From positions 372,001-436,000 of the forward strand of contig MCGO01000022.1 of assembly GCA_002104985.1 (NCBI GenBank): a stretch of 64,000 bases of DNA, in the 5' to 3' direction. The notes under the pieces are model-generated. The model was not told where the DNA came from and did not search any database. It was given only the letters and a program-made list of their open reading frames with translations. This document shows, piece by piece, positions 13,301 through 27,000 of the stretch. The DNA is from Rhizoclosmatium globosum (lineage: Eukaryota > Chytridiomycota > Chytridiomycetes > Chytridiales > Chytriomycetaceae). Numbering within the stretch: the first letter of the stretch is position 1; each line of letters starts with the position of its first letter. The position numbers were made by a program, and so were the translations under genes.

Positions 13301-16300
13301 TTTGGTGGTTTTACGTTTCTCTCTGCAACTGCTCCACACTCATATACTGCTAAACTGGGTGCACAACATGATCAGTGAGACTATATCAGATGATTCAGAG
13401 GGTTAATTGTAGTTTTGGACACTACTTTTTCACAAATCCCACGTCTACTCAGAAACCATCACCAATACAACCTATCAAGCCAAAGCAGTTGTTGAAGTAG
13501 TGCATTTAAACCACTTTACACGTATTCTGAATGAGTTGGGTGTGCTTGACCAATGCGTTCACGTTTTGCTGTTTGGTGGTTTTACGTTTCTCTCTGCAAC
13601 TGCTCCACACTCATATACTGCTAAACTTGGGTGCACAACATGATCAGTGAGACTATATCAGATGATTCAGAGGGTTAATTGTAGTTTTGGACACTACTTT
13701 TTCACAAATCCCACGTCTACTCAGCAAACCATCACCAATACAACCTATCAAGCCAAAGCAGTTGTTGAAGTAGTGCATTTAAACCACTTTACACGTATTC
13801 TGAATGAGTTGGGTGTGCTTGACCAATGCGTTCACGTTTTGCTGTTTGGTGGTTTTACGTTTCTCTCTGCAACTGCTCCACACTCATATACTGCTAAACT
13901 GGGGTGCACAACATGATCAGTGAGACTATATCAGATGATTCAGAGGGTTAATTGTAGTTTTGGACACTACTTTTTCACAAATCCCACGTCTACTCAGTAA
14001 ACCATCACCAATACAACCTATCAAGCCAAAGCAGTTGTTGAAGTAGTGCATTTAAACCACTTTACACGTATTCTGAATGAGTTGGGTGTGCTTGACCAAT
14101 GCGTTCACGTTTTGCTGTTTGGTGGTTTTACGTTTCTCTCTGCAACTGCTCCACACTCATATACTGCTAAACTTGGGTGCACAACATGATCAGTGAGACT
14201 ATATCAGATGATTCAGAGGGTTAATTGTAGTTTTGGACACTACTTTTTCACAAATCCCACGTCTACTCAGCAAACCATCACCAATACAACCTATCAAGCC
14301 AAAGCAGTTGTTGAAGTAGTGCATTTAAACCACTTTACACGTATTCTGAATGAGTTGGGTGTGCTTGACCAATGCGTTCACGTTTTGCTGTTTGGTGGTT
14401 TTACGTTTCTCTCTGCAACTGCTCCACACTCATATACTGCTAAACTGGGTGCACAACATGATCAGTGAGACTATATCAGATGATTCAGAGGGTTAATTGT
14501 AGTTTTGGACACTACTTTTTCACAAATCCCACGTCTACTCAGTAAACCATCACCAATACAACCTATCAAGCCAAAGCAGTTGTTGAAGTAGTGCATTTAA
14601 CCACTTTACACGTATTCTGAATGAGTTGGGTGTGCTTGACCAATGCGTTCACGTTTTGCTGTTTGGTGGTTTTACGTTTCTCTCTGCAACTGCTCCACAC
14701 TCATATACTGCTAAACTGGGGTGCACAACATGATCAGTGAGACTATATCAGATGATTCAGAGGGTTAATTGTAGTTTTGGACACTACTTTTTCACAAATC
14801 CCACGTCTACTCAGTAAACCATCACCAATACAACCTATCAAGCCAAAGCAGTTGTTGAAGTAGTGCATTTAAACCACTTTACACGTATTCTGAATGAGTT
14901 GGGTGTGCTTGACCAATGCGTTCACGTTTTGCTGTTTGGTGGTTTTACGTTTCTCTCTGCAACTGCTCCACACTCATATACTGCTAAACTGGGTGCACAA
15001 CATGATCAGTGAGACTATATCAGATGATTCAGAGGGTTAATTGTAGTTTTGGACACTACTTTTTCACAAATCCCACGTCTACTCAGTAAACCATCACCAA
15101 TACAACCTATCAAGCCAAAGCAGTTGTTGAAGTAGTGCATTTAAACCACTTTACACGTATTCTGAATGAGTTGGGTGTGCTTGACCAATGCGTTCACGTT
15201 TTGCTGTTTGGTGGTTTTACGTTTCTCTCTGCAACTGCTCCACACTCATATACTGCTAAACTGGGTGCACAACATGATCAGTGAGACTATATCAGATGAT
15301 TCAGAGGGTTAATTGTAGTTTTGGACACTACTTTTTCACAAATCCCACGTCTACTCAGCAAACCATCACCAATACAACCTATCAAGCCAAAGCAGTTGTT
15401 GAAGTAGTGCATTTAAACCACTTTACACGTATTCTGAATGAGTTGGGTGTGCTTGACCAATGCGTTCACGTTTTGCTGTTTGGTGGTTTTACGTTTCTCT
15501 CTGCAACTGCTCCACACTCATATACTGCTAAACTGGGGTGCACAACATGATCAGTGAGACTATATCAGATGATTCAGAGGGTTAATTGTAGTTTTGGACA
15601 CTACTTTTTCACAAATCCCACGTCTACTCAGAAACCATCACCAATACAACCTATCAAGCCAAAGCAGTTGTTGAAGTAGTGCATTTAAACCACTTTACAC
15701 GTATTCTGAATGAGTTGGGTGTGCTTGACCAATGCGTTCACGTTTTGCTGTTTGGTGGTTTTACGTTTCTCTCTGCAACTGCTCCACACTCATATACTGC
15801 TAAACTGGGTGCACAACATGATCAGTGAGACTATATCAGATGATTCAGAGGGTTAATTGTAGTTTTGGACACTACTTTTTCACAAATCCCACGTCTACTC
15901 AGCAAACCATCACCAATACAACCTATCAAGCCAAAGCAGTTGTTGAAGTAGTGCATTTAAACCACTTTACACGTATTCTGAATGAGTTGGGTGTGCTTGA
16001 CCAATGCGTTCACGTTTTGCTGTTTGGTGGTTTTACGTTTCTCTCTGCAACTGCTCCACACTCATATACTGCTAAACTTGGGGTGCACAACATGATCAGT
16101 GAGACTATATCAGATGATTCAGAGGGTTAATTGTAGTTTTGGACACTACTTTTTCACAAATCCCACGTCTACTCAGAAACCATCACCAATACAACCTATC
16201 AAGCCAAAGCAGTTGTTGAAGTAGTGCATTTAACCACTTTACACGTATTCTGAATGAGTTGGGTGTGCTTGACCAATGCGTTCACGTTTTGCTGTTTGGT

Positions 16301-19300
16301 GGTTTTACGTTTCTCTCTGCAACTGCTCCACACTCATATACTGCTAAACTGGGGTGCACAACATGATCAGTGAGACTATATCAGATGATTCAGAGGGTTA
16401 ATTGTAGTTTTGGACACTACTTTTTCACAAATCCCACGTCTACTCAGCAAACCATCACCAATACAACCTATCAAGCCAAAGCAGTTGTTGAAGTAGTGCA
16501 TTTAAACCACTTTACACGTATTCTGAATGAGTTGGGTGTGCTTGACCAATGCGTTCACGTTTTGCTGTTTGGTGGTTTTACGTTTCTCTCTGCAACTGCT
16601 CCACACTCATATACTGCTAAACTGGGGTGCACAACATGATCAGTGAGACTATATCAGATGATTCAGAGGGTTAATTGTAGTTTTGGACACTACTTTTTCA
16701 CAAATCCCACGTCTACTCAGTAAACCATCACCAATACAACCTATCAAGCCAAAGCAGTTGTTGAAGTAGTGCATTTAAACCACTTTACACGTATTCTGAA
16801 TGAGTTGGGTGTGCTTGACCAATGCGTTCACGTTTTGCTGTTTGGTGGTTTTACGTTTCTCTCTGCAACTGCTCCACACTCATATACTGCTAAACTGGGG
16901 TGCAAACATGATCAGTGAGACTATATCAGATGATTCAGAGGGTTAATTGTAGTTTTGGACACTACTTTTTCACAAATCCCACGTCTACTCAGTAAACCAT
17001 CACCAATACAACCTATCAAGCCAAAGCAGTTGTTGAAGTAGTGCATTTAGACCACTTTACACGTATTCTGAATGAGTTGGGTGTGCTTGACCAATGCGTT
17101 CACGTTTTGCTGTTTGGTGGTTTTACGTTTCTCTCTGCAACTGCTCCACACTCATATACTGCTAAACTGGGGTGCATAACATGATCAGTGAGACTATATC
17201 AGATGATTCAGAGGGTTAATTGTAGTTTTGGACACTACTTTTTCACAAATCCCACGTCTACTCAGTAAACCATCACCAATACAACCTATCAAGCCAAAGC
17301 AGTTGTTGAAGTAGTGCATTTAAACCACTTTACACGTATTCTGAATGAGTTGGGTGTGCTTGACCAATGCGTTCACGTTTTGCTGTTTGGTGGTTTTACG
17401 TTTCTCTCTGCAACTGCTCCACACTCATATACTGCTAAACTTGGGTGCACAACATGATCAGTGAGACTATATCAGATGATTCAGAGGGTTAATTGTAGTT
17501 TTGGACACTACTTTTTCACAAATCCCACGTCTACTCAGCAAACCATCACCAATACAACCTATCAAGCCAAAGCAGTTGTTGAAGTAGTGCATTTAAACCA
17601 CTTTACACGTATTCTGAATGAGTTGGGTGTGCTTGACCAATGCGTTCACGTTTTGCTGTTTGGTGGTTTTACGTTTCTCTCTGCAACTGCTCCACACTCA
17701 TATACTGCTAAACTGGGGTGCACAACATGATCAGTGAGACTATATCAGATGATTCAGAGGGTTAATTGTAGTTTTGGACACTACTTTTTCACAAATCCCA
17801 CGTCTACTCAGTAAACCATCACCAATACAACCTATCAAGCCAAAGCAGTTGTTGAAGTAGTGCATTTAACCACTTTACACGTATTCTGAATGAGTTGGGT
17901 GTGCTTGACCAATGCGTTCACGTTTTGCTGTTTGGTGGTTTTACGTTTCTCTCTGCAACTGCTCCACACTCATATACTGCTAAACTTGGGTGCAAACATG
18001 ATCAGTGAGACTATATCAGATGATTCAGAGGGTTAATTGTAGTTTTGGACACTACTTTTTCACAAATCCCACGTCTACTCAGCAAACCATCACCAATACA
18101 ACCTATCAAGCCAAAGCAGTTGTTGAAGTAGTGCATTTAGACCACTTTACACGTATTCTGAATGAGTTGGGTGTGCTTGACCAATGCGTTCACGTTTTGC
18201 TGTTTGGTGGTTTTACGTTTCTCTCTGCAACTGCTCACACTCATATACTGCTAAACTGGGTGCATAACATGATCAGTGAGACTATATCAGATGATTCAGA
18301 GGGTTAATTGTAGTTTTGGACACTACTTTTTCACAAATCCCACGTCTACTCAGTAAACCATCACCAATACAACCTATCAAGCCAAAGCAGTTGTTGAAGT
18401 AGTGCATTTAAACCACTTTACACGTATTCTGAATGAGTTGGGTGTGCTTGACCAATGCGTTCACGTTTTGCTGTTTGGTGGTTTTACGTTTCTCTCTGCA
18501 ACTGCTCCACACTCATATACTGCTAAACTGGGGTGCACAACATGATCAGTGAGACTATATCAGATGATTCAGAGGGTTAATTGTAGTTTTGGACACTACT
18601 TTTTCACAAATCCCACGTCTACTCAGCAAACCATCACCAATACAACCTATCAAGCCAAAGCAGTTGTTGAAGTAGTGCATTTAAACCATTTTAGACGTAT
18701 TCTGAATGAGTTGGGTGTGCTTGACCAATGCGTTCACGTTTTGCTGTTTGGTGGTTTTACGTTTCTCTCTGCAACTGCTCCACACTCATATACTGCTAAA
18801 CTTGGGTGCACAACATGATCAGTGAGACTATATCAGATGATTCAGAGGGTTAATTGTAGTTTTGGACACTACTTTTTCACAAATCCCACGTCTACTCAGC
18901 AAACCATCACCAATACAACCTATCAAGCCAAAGCAGTTGTTGAAGTAGTGCATTTAGACCACTTTACACGTATTCTGAATGAGTTGGGTGTGCTTGACCA
19001 ATGCGTTCACGTTTTGCTGTTTGGTGGTTTTACGTTTCTCTCTGCAACTGCTCCACACTCATATACTGCTAAACTGGGGTGCATAACATGATCAGTGAGA
19101 CTATATCAGATGATTCAGAGGGTTAATTGTAGTTTTGGACACTACTTTTTCACAAATCCCACGTCTACTCAGTAAACCATCACCAATACAACCTATCAAG
19201 CCAAAGCAGTTGTTGAAGTAGTGCATTTAAACCACTTTACACGTATTCTGAATGAGTTGGGTGTGCTTGACCAATGCGTTCACGTTTTGCTGTTTGGTGG

Positions 19301-20729
19301 TTTTACGTTTCTCTCTGCAACTGCTCCACACTCATATACTGCTAAACTGGGGTGCACAACATGATCAGTGAGACTATATCAGATGATTCAGAGGGTTAAT
19401 TGTAGTTTTGGACACTACTTTTTCACAAATCCCACGTCTACTCAGCAAACCATCACCAATACAACCTATCAAGCCAAAGCAGTTGTTGAAGTAGTGCATT
19501 TAAACCATTTTAGACGTATTCTGAATGAGTTGGGTGTGCTTGACCAATGCGTTCACGTTTTGCTGTTTGGTGGTTTTACGTTTCTCTCTGCAACTGCTCC
19601 ACACTCATATACTGCTAAACTTGGGTGCACAACATGATCAGTGAGACTATATCAGATGATTCAGAGGGTTAATTGTAGTTTTGGACACTACTTTTTCACA
19701 AATCCCACGTCTACTCAGCAAACCATCACCAATACAACCTATCAAGCCAAAGCAGTTGTTGAAGTAGTGCATTTAGACCACTTTACACGTATTCTGAATG
19801 AGTTGGGTGTGCTTGACCAATGCGTTCACGTTTTGCTGTTTGGTGGTTTTACGTTTCTCTCTGCAACTGCTCCACACTCATATACTGCTAAACTGGGGTG
19901 CATAACATGATCAGTGAGACTATATCAGATGATTCAGAGGGTTAATTGTAGTTTTGGACACTACTTTTTCACAAATCCCACGTCTACTCAGTAAACCATC
20001 ACCAATACAACCTATCAAGCCAAAGCAGTTGTTGAAGTAGTGCATTTAAACCACTTTACACGTATTCTGAATGAGTTGGGTGTGCTTGACCAATGCGTTC
20101 ACGTTTTGCTGTTTGGTGGTTTTACGTTTCTCTCTGCAACTGCTCCACACTCATATACTGCTAAACTGGGTGCACAACATGATCAGTGAGACTATATCAG
20201 ATGATTCAGAGGGTTAATTGTAGTTTTGGACACTACTTTTTCACAAATCCCACGTCTACTCAGCAAACCATCACCAATACAACCTATCAAGCCAAAGCAG
20301 TTGTTGAAGTAGTGCATTTAAACCATTTTAGACGTATTCTGAATGAGTTGGGTGTGCTTGACCAATGCGTTCACGTTTTGCTGTTTGGTGGTTTTACGTT
20401 TCTCTCTGCAACTGCTCCACACTCATATACTGCTAAACTTGGGTGCACAACATGATCAGTGAGACTATATCAGATGATTCAGAGGGTTAATTGTAGTTTT
20501 GGACACTACTTTTTCACAAATCCCACGTCTACTCAGCAAACCATCACCAATACAACCTATCAAGCCAAAGCAGTTGTTGAAGTAGTGCATTTAAACCATT
20601 TTAGACGTATTCTGAATGAGTTGGGTGTGCTTGACCAATTTGTTCATGTTTTGCGGTTTGGTGGTTTTATGTTTCTCTCTGCAGCTGCTCCAGAGTCATA
20701 TACTACTAAACTGGGGTGCACAACATGAT
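10386..20729. repeat. Satellite family B, right block with higher-order repeats
   Basis: About 38 head-to-tail units of 271-273 bp, mostly subtype B2. Higher-order structure is visible from shared private variants. The GCATAAC variant (for GCACAAC) occurs near 17,174, 18,262, 19,081 and 19,900, with spacings of 1,088, 819 and 819 bp. The variant ACCATTTTAGACG (for ACCACTTTACACG) occurs near 18,686, 19,505, 20,323 and 20,596. The last stretch is therefore a 3-unit, ~819 bp repeat copied at least twice, preceded by a 4-unit period. The final unit (20,459-20,728) changes from B2 to B1 sequence part way along. Confidence 0.94.
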
Positions 20730-20830
20730 CAGTGAGACTATATCAGATGATTCAGAAGGAAGTCCAGCAAGGTTAATTGTAGTACCTCTCAAGCCAAAGC
20801 AGTTGTTGAAGTGGTGCATTTAGAAAGTGC
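20730..20830. repeat. Truncated, rearranged terminal satellite unit
   Basis: After GATGATTCAGA the B unit is interrupted by AGGAAGTCCAGCAAGG. This resembles family A (AACAAGTCCAGCAAGG near 510 and 783) and is absent from ordinary B units. B sequence then resumes in fragments (TTAATTGTAGTAC, CTCAAGCCAAAGCAGTTG, GTGGTGCATTTAGAAAG) before the array ends. About 80 bp of unit are missing between TTGTAG and CAAGCC. This is the right boundary of the satellite. Confidence 0.75.
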
Positions 20831-21079
20831 ATGATTGATTTTCAAGGAATGGAGCGTCAGGACCTGTAAATAATAAAGATTGGGTTTATTTTTGTCTTAT
20901 GGATTGATGCAGGTTAGAGGCTGGAATGGGGAACAAAGAACCATCATCTTTTCCAGATTGATTTTGCAGGTTTTTTCAGGATTTGGTTGTTCCTGGATTT
21001 CACAGGAACTTGATGGAACTTTGACAAAATGTCTGGGAAGAAAACAAAAATCCACTTTATTTTGAAATGCCAGTTGATT
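20831..21079. other. Unique spacer between satellite and TEL1 3' end
   Basis: About 250 bp of single-copy sequence. It contains a 61-codon forward frame (20,880-21,065) with no recognisable features, which I do not call a gene. It must hold the polyadenylation region of the minus-strand TEL1 gene. I see no repeat or RNA gene in it. Confidence 0.5.
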
Positions 21080-24000
21080 TCACATCCAGGGCTTCCAGCC
21101 TGGGTACATCTGGCTCAAATTCTCTGGACTTGTTGCTGACAATACAAGCTCATGAATTTGACCTTTGATACTAAGTGCATTGCTTAATTTCATTTGCACT
21201 CCCATTAAAGCCCTCTCAGCTTCAATGTTCTTTCCCGATTTTGCGCCATCTCCTCCACGAGACTGTGTTCCTTTCCAATTGTACAATGGATCATATCGGA
21301 AAACTAGGTAGTAAAAGTTAGAGACCAATATACAACTCAAATGACATACCATCAAGAATGGTATAAATAATAGTGGCCTCCTTCCTTGCAACCTTCAGCG
21401 TTTCTTCGCAACAGCGACGAAATGATCCTTCCACACCAGTCGACCCCATAGCGTCAACTACGTCACGAGTTAGTCGAAAGGGAACTAATTCGGGAGTTGA
21501 CAACAGTTTCCCTTGATCAAACGCGATTCCCAAATCTGAATATTTGTCTATCAATTCTTGATTACTCCAAATACTAAAAGATACAAACCAATTTGAATAA
21601 TTGATCCTGTTGTTCGATTGATAAGTGTGTTCTGAGGATGTCGGTCCCCTGAAAAATTGAATTAGGTTTGATTCCAACATCCAAAATGAGCCACGCACCC
21701 AAGCCAACAATCCAGCCCACAATTGAAGTGACTGCAGTGCTGCACGTATACGCAGTGCGTCCCTTAAACCTGCAATTAATTTAAATTAGCGACGAAGGTG
21801 ATCATAGAATTCAAACCATTCGGCTGGCCCACGGAGAGACTCAAAGAAGAAATGCCGAAATACAGGCTTAAAGTTTTCCTCAATTTCCCGATAGACCTGG
21901 AGTTTTGTTTCCGGTGTTGACTGTTTCCGTTGGTGCTCTTCCAACAACTTACAACCAGCATCCAAGCTTGTCATATCTGTCTTATTATGCCTGACAATAA
22001 CGTTAACAAAGATCAGCCGACTGTACCGTGTGCGTATTACCTTTCGTGGGCAGTACTCAAATATTCGCCAGTCGGAGTTGTATTATCCACCCATTCTATC
22101 ACACCCGCCCTTTGTCCAAGAGGAACGACGTTATAAGTCTCAATTAAAAGCCCGCGTTGTCGCGTCTCAAAGTTCTTTTGAAGAAGAACATTCATGATGT
22201 TAAACACATTGCTCAGTACCGCATCCTGACGCAAATCATCTGAACCTCCTTTTACAAGTTGCTTATACACTTTTCCGTTTGATCCAATGCAATTCAAGAC
22301 TTTGGGTGCGTTAATTCCGCCGACAAGAGTGTACTCGTGTTGGAAACTTTGGATTGTTGGGAGAGATGAGTAATCGCAACTGATTGACACAGAATGATTG
22401 ACTGTGACAACAGGAAGGCAAACATTAACGACCCTTAAAAGCTTCGCATTACGGTCAATTGGGATTGGAGAGGCGGATTGGGCAGGTGATGTTTGGAGTG
22501 CCAGTTCAATATACGCATCGCACAGGTTATCCGCAGACTGAATGATAGTTCTGATCCAAATATCTCCATTTTTCAGGCGATTTAGAATGTCAAGAGCTGC
22601 TTGGTTCAGGGCATTCGACTTGGAGGCCGTTGATTCCGTTCCGTTTTTAAGCGCAATCATTTGATAAACAGTGTGGAAAGGGTGACTCTCAATCATTCCC
22701 ATCAGAAGCGTTTTCAGAGCTGCTTGAAATGCAGTATCCTCCATAGTCATTCGCGCGCTAATAATATCTCATTATGCAGTTTTTTTCAAATCATTACGGA
22801 CTTACCAAAGCTGATAAATGAGAGGCAAAAACTTTCTGTTACTTCCCGTTAGTAAATCAAGATACTTTGCCACAAGCTCATTCACTTTCGGGATTGTATC
22901 GTTCTCAAACCATAGTGCACATATTCTAAATTAAAGACGTCAGTTTCACCTTGTGTCAACCACATCGCCTCACCTAAACACACAAATATTGAACTTTTCT
23001 CCCATTTGGAGGCAAAGGAAGTAGTTTTCAATACTTTGCAGCAGAAACTGTTCAACCTCCTTTGAAAACCGGTGAATTTCTGATCCATCAAAACGAATCT
23101 GATTTTTAAGTCTTCTTGCAGATTGTTTTGTGATAGAATCGTCTGGTTTTTCTTTGAGTTTCGCGTTCAGAGCATCAAGTTCAATTTGCCGTTCCTCAAC
23201 TAAAGATTTCATGGCTCCGTGACTTTCATCTGCAACCATTTGTGTGTAGGTCTTATCTGCGAAGGCTGCAAAATGATAAAATGACGATGTGAGGTTTGAA
23301 GTTGGGCATTGCGTCGTTGAGTTTACAGCAGCTTTGGAAAGCTCTACTGATTGATCAAAATATCGCAAAATCGTTTGTGGATTCTCAGAACTTTGTAAAT
23401 AGCTCCATTGCGCCAGTTTGCCGAAAAGCTTCGCTGCGTGAAATGGATTCAGTTTCGTCATATATTCAGTCGAGGATGTAGATTCTTTCAGTTTCCGAAG
23501 AGCGAGAGTTGCATTTCCTTGGTGATACAATACTTTCAAGTCTTCCAGATCAGCAACAGAATCTGTAGCTCGAGAGAGTCTCGAATTCAGTGCCTTTAGA
23601 AGTGTCATCGCATTTGTGGACAACTGGAGGTTGGATGACTTTCTCACGTTTTTGGAGTAAGAAATGATGGTTCTCTGAAGATACTGATGGATAGTAGTGA
23701 AGCCGGCGGATAGAGGTGATGAAATGGACTTGAGCAAAGAGAAAAGACAACTTATTCTGCTGGCAATCATTGACTCAAGGTCTTCAAATTTGATCTTCAA
23801 CAATAGTCTCTGCAGTCGAACGTCCCATTCTTCAAAGACGTGCTCGGCCTTTTCAGTATCAAATGACAAACTCGACTTGAATAGGGATGCCGCTGTTTGC
23901 AGCTCGTGCAGTTTAATGGCAGGAATCAGTCGAGATTGAATGTTCAAAGCGTTGGTCATATCCATTAAGTCTATTGAGGACGCGAGATGACGAAAGCCGT

Positions 24001-27000
24001 CTTGTAAATGACTTGTAGCGTGCTGGACGTCAGACGAGTTGAACGCACGAGCCGCATTGAAGATGAAGTAGTTCAATCCAGAATCTTTGTCTTTTTGATC
24101 TGGCTCCATATCCCATTGACCACAACGCCACAGTGCTTCATATCTGCGAACTTTGGGTTTTCATACACAACTTTCAATGCACCCACAAAGCATCCCATCT
24201 GAGCCAAAGAATGAGACAGTCCGTCAGTAGCAGTTTCATGGGTGGTGGACGATTTGTTTGGAAACGATTTCAACAACGATGAAGTCATGAGCTAAAAAAT
24301 CTTAAACATGGTGCAGACGAATAAGCGTACCATACCTGAGCATTGTAAGCACACATCGACTTTGTGAATTCTTTTTGGTGATTGTATGTTTCTAAAATCG
24401 TTTCATCTCGCAAGGTCATTGTACTCATGACACCATCGATACCATCTGGATCCAACAACTGGAAAACATTCAAGAGAATCGCATCATCTTCGTCGCTTTT
24501 GTGATAAATTGAACTGCATCTCCAAAGCTCATTAAACAGCAAAGCCAATGTGCGATTACGGACTTTCAATGCGGCCTTGGCTGCCTGGAAATAATCCACC
24601 TCCAACCAGTAATCCGCATCAAATGAGTGCGGCTTTTTGGGAACTGTCTCAGTCCGCAAGTACGATAGCGTGCCCACAACTGATAATATACCGGAAAAGG
24701 ATTGACTTTCCAAACTTGCAAAAAACTTGGCAAAGCACTGAGAAAGAAGACTCTTTGCTGTGTTTGATTGTTTTGCAAGCTTTTCGATCCACAAGACATT
24801 ATGGACAAGAAGAGAAAACACTGCTTCTGATAGTTTTGGAACGATTTTAAACAGACTTCGAAGTGCCGTAAACATTTCATCGGTCTCAAACGACAGGACC
24901 AAGTTTTCACACACCGCACAAACGTCAAACTGAATCCATAGGTCTTGATTTAGATGCCGATTGGACTTTGCGGGATTGTAAACAGACTCACGCACTGCAT
25001 TAGTCTGAAAGAACTCGAACACTTTCCAGCAAGACGTATTCTCTTTCACATTAGCAGCCCAAAATACTTCGCCATTGATTTGAAGAATCTGACTGATTGC
25101 CTGAGTCGCTTCCGCCAAGACTCTTGGATTTAAATCTTCTAAACATGAAGTCAAAAGAGCCATAACGGTTTCGCGAGGATTCAGATGAGATTCAAGATCC
25201 AGAGAGTCCGGAATTTTGCCTGAAAGCATTGCAAGACACTGCATTGCCAAGACCTTGATATTATTCGAAGTCCCAAGAGATTTGGAGACAACCACACCGT
25301 TAAGAAAAGATATAATCTTCGACAAAACTACAAGCGGCTTCCCTGACTCCAAGCACATGTAAATAAACTTGACTATAGCCTCTTCCGCGCCAAGAATAGA
25401 ATACTCAATCGCCTCTTCAACTAGCTCTGAGAAGTCGCTCGGTGTTTCAAGCAAGTGACCGTACTTTTCGAATATTGGGGCGAATGAGTTATTTGAGGCA
25501 TCAATAAATATGAGTGACAGAGTCTGTATCTGGTGAAATTGTCGAAGCGACTTGATGAGGACTTCCAAACACCGCAAAAGGCTTTTGAATTCGTTGCTTC
25601 GACCTCCTGCATCACGTTGATGTAGAGCCACCCTCCCCGCCAGCAACGCAACTGTATAAATGACTTTCATGACCGCGATTGCTTGAAACTTTTCTACCAC
25701 TCGTGTCCCTGCAATAATACCCAAAATCACTTTGGACATAAACTTGATATCTGATTCAAGAAACTTCAAAACTAGGGACAGTAGAAGCTGGAGCAGCAGC
25801 GGTGACTCCAAAGTGTCCGACGCAAGAACAACCAGAAGCCCAATACCATTTCGGGCAACTTGGTCACGTTCCGCCACAATATGGATTCCTTCGAGCCTTT
25901 CATTGACAAGTTGCATAAGACAGAACACATCCCATTTCCCGAAAAATAAAGCAATATTCTCTTTCTCAAATAACAATGCAGTGGTTTTGAGGATTTTCCA
26001 AACAGAAGCAATAGATATCCGATTTTTTGGAAATGAGTCCCTTAATTCGTCAGACATAGGGTCAACAGAAACAGATTGTGGTACATTTGCTTCATAGAGG
26101 GGTCATTGGCAAATAGCTCTGCTGTAAGAAATACAGTGGCTTGAGTTTTAGAATCAAAGTTGAGAATAATTTCAGAAAGGATTTCGTTAAAGTGAACTAC
26201 AAGTGATTGTACAAAAGCAGCATTTCCACCTAATCGCGCAGATATCCAACCTACTGCAGTTGCATCTTCTTGCATAGAAGAGAAGAGCTTAACCTAAAAC
26301 AAGCAGCTTCAGTAAGTAAGAGAATACATTTTAAGCCCTACCATAATCAGAGAAAATCCAATTTCAATCAATTTTGCATGTTTCACTTCCAAACACGAAC
26401 ATAATGCATCGATTGAATCCAAGTCACCTTGCAACAGAAACTTGATTGTAAAGTATCCACTGTAGAGCCTGAAAAAATCTGCAACACTCATTCCACAAAC
26501 ATCCAGAGGTAAACAGGAGATCATTTCGACAGCAGTTTCAAAGTTGTTCGCGTTTATCGCAAGCTACTACGTTTAGAACACACACGACACCATCAATTCA
26601 CTTACCAACGACCCGGCAAGCATACCCATGCTACATTTAACAAACTCCGCCACGTCAGTACGCTTCACGCAGCTGCTCCGCAACATTAAATCTAAAGCAG
26701 AGCGGGAACAACGCGTCAAACAAAGATACAAAAGCTCTCGATTTTCAAACGCATTGTCGACGGCGAATACCAAGAGTACAAAAGTAAACGAAACTTCATT
26801 CGGAATATCAGCTGCATTGGCAGATAGCGTTGTAATGAGTTGGTTTCTGAACTCGGAATTTCGTTGTAGAAGCGGTTTAACGAATATTGCGACTGAGCTT
26901 CGTACTTGAAAGAGTGGATGTATTCCAAGGCTACATAGGTAAGGGATCGGAAGCATTCCGACACCTTTGGGGTAGTGAAAAAGTCGGTCGTTGATGAAGA

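Noticed and set aside
39..20728. Many 89-101 codon open frames, forward and reverse, in the satellite
   Set aside because: They repeat with the unit, lack a consistent ATG, and the open frame in family A is shifted relative to that in family B. This means no protein has been conserved.
1..20830. Direct repeats as a possible CRISPR array
   Set aside because: The repeated unit is the whole 273 bp with no variable spacers, and the window is eukaryotic.
20880..21065. 61-codon frame beside the satellite
   Set aside because: No domain, splice structure or convincing start; length expected by chance.
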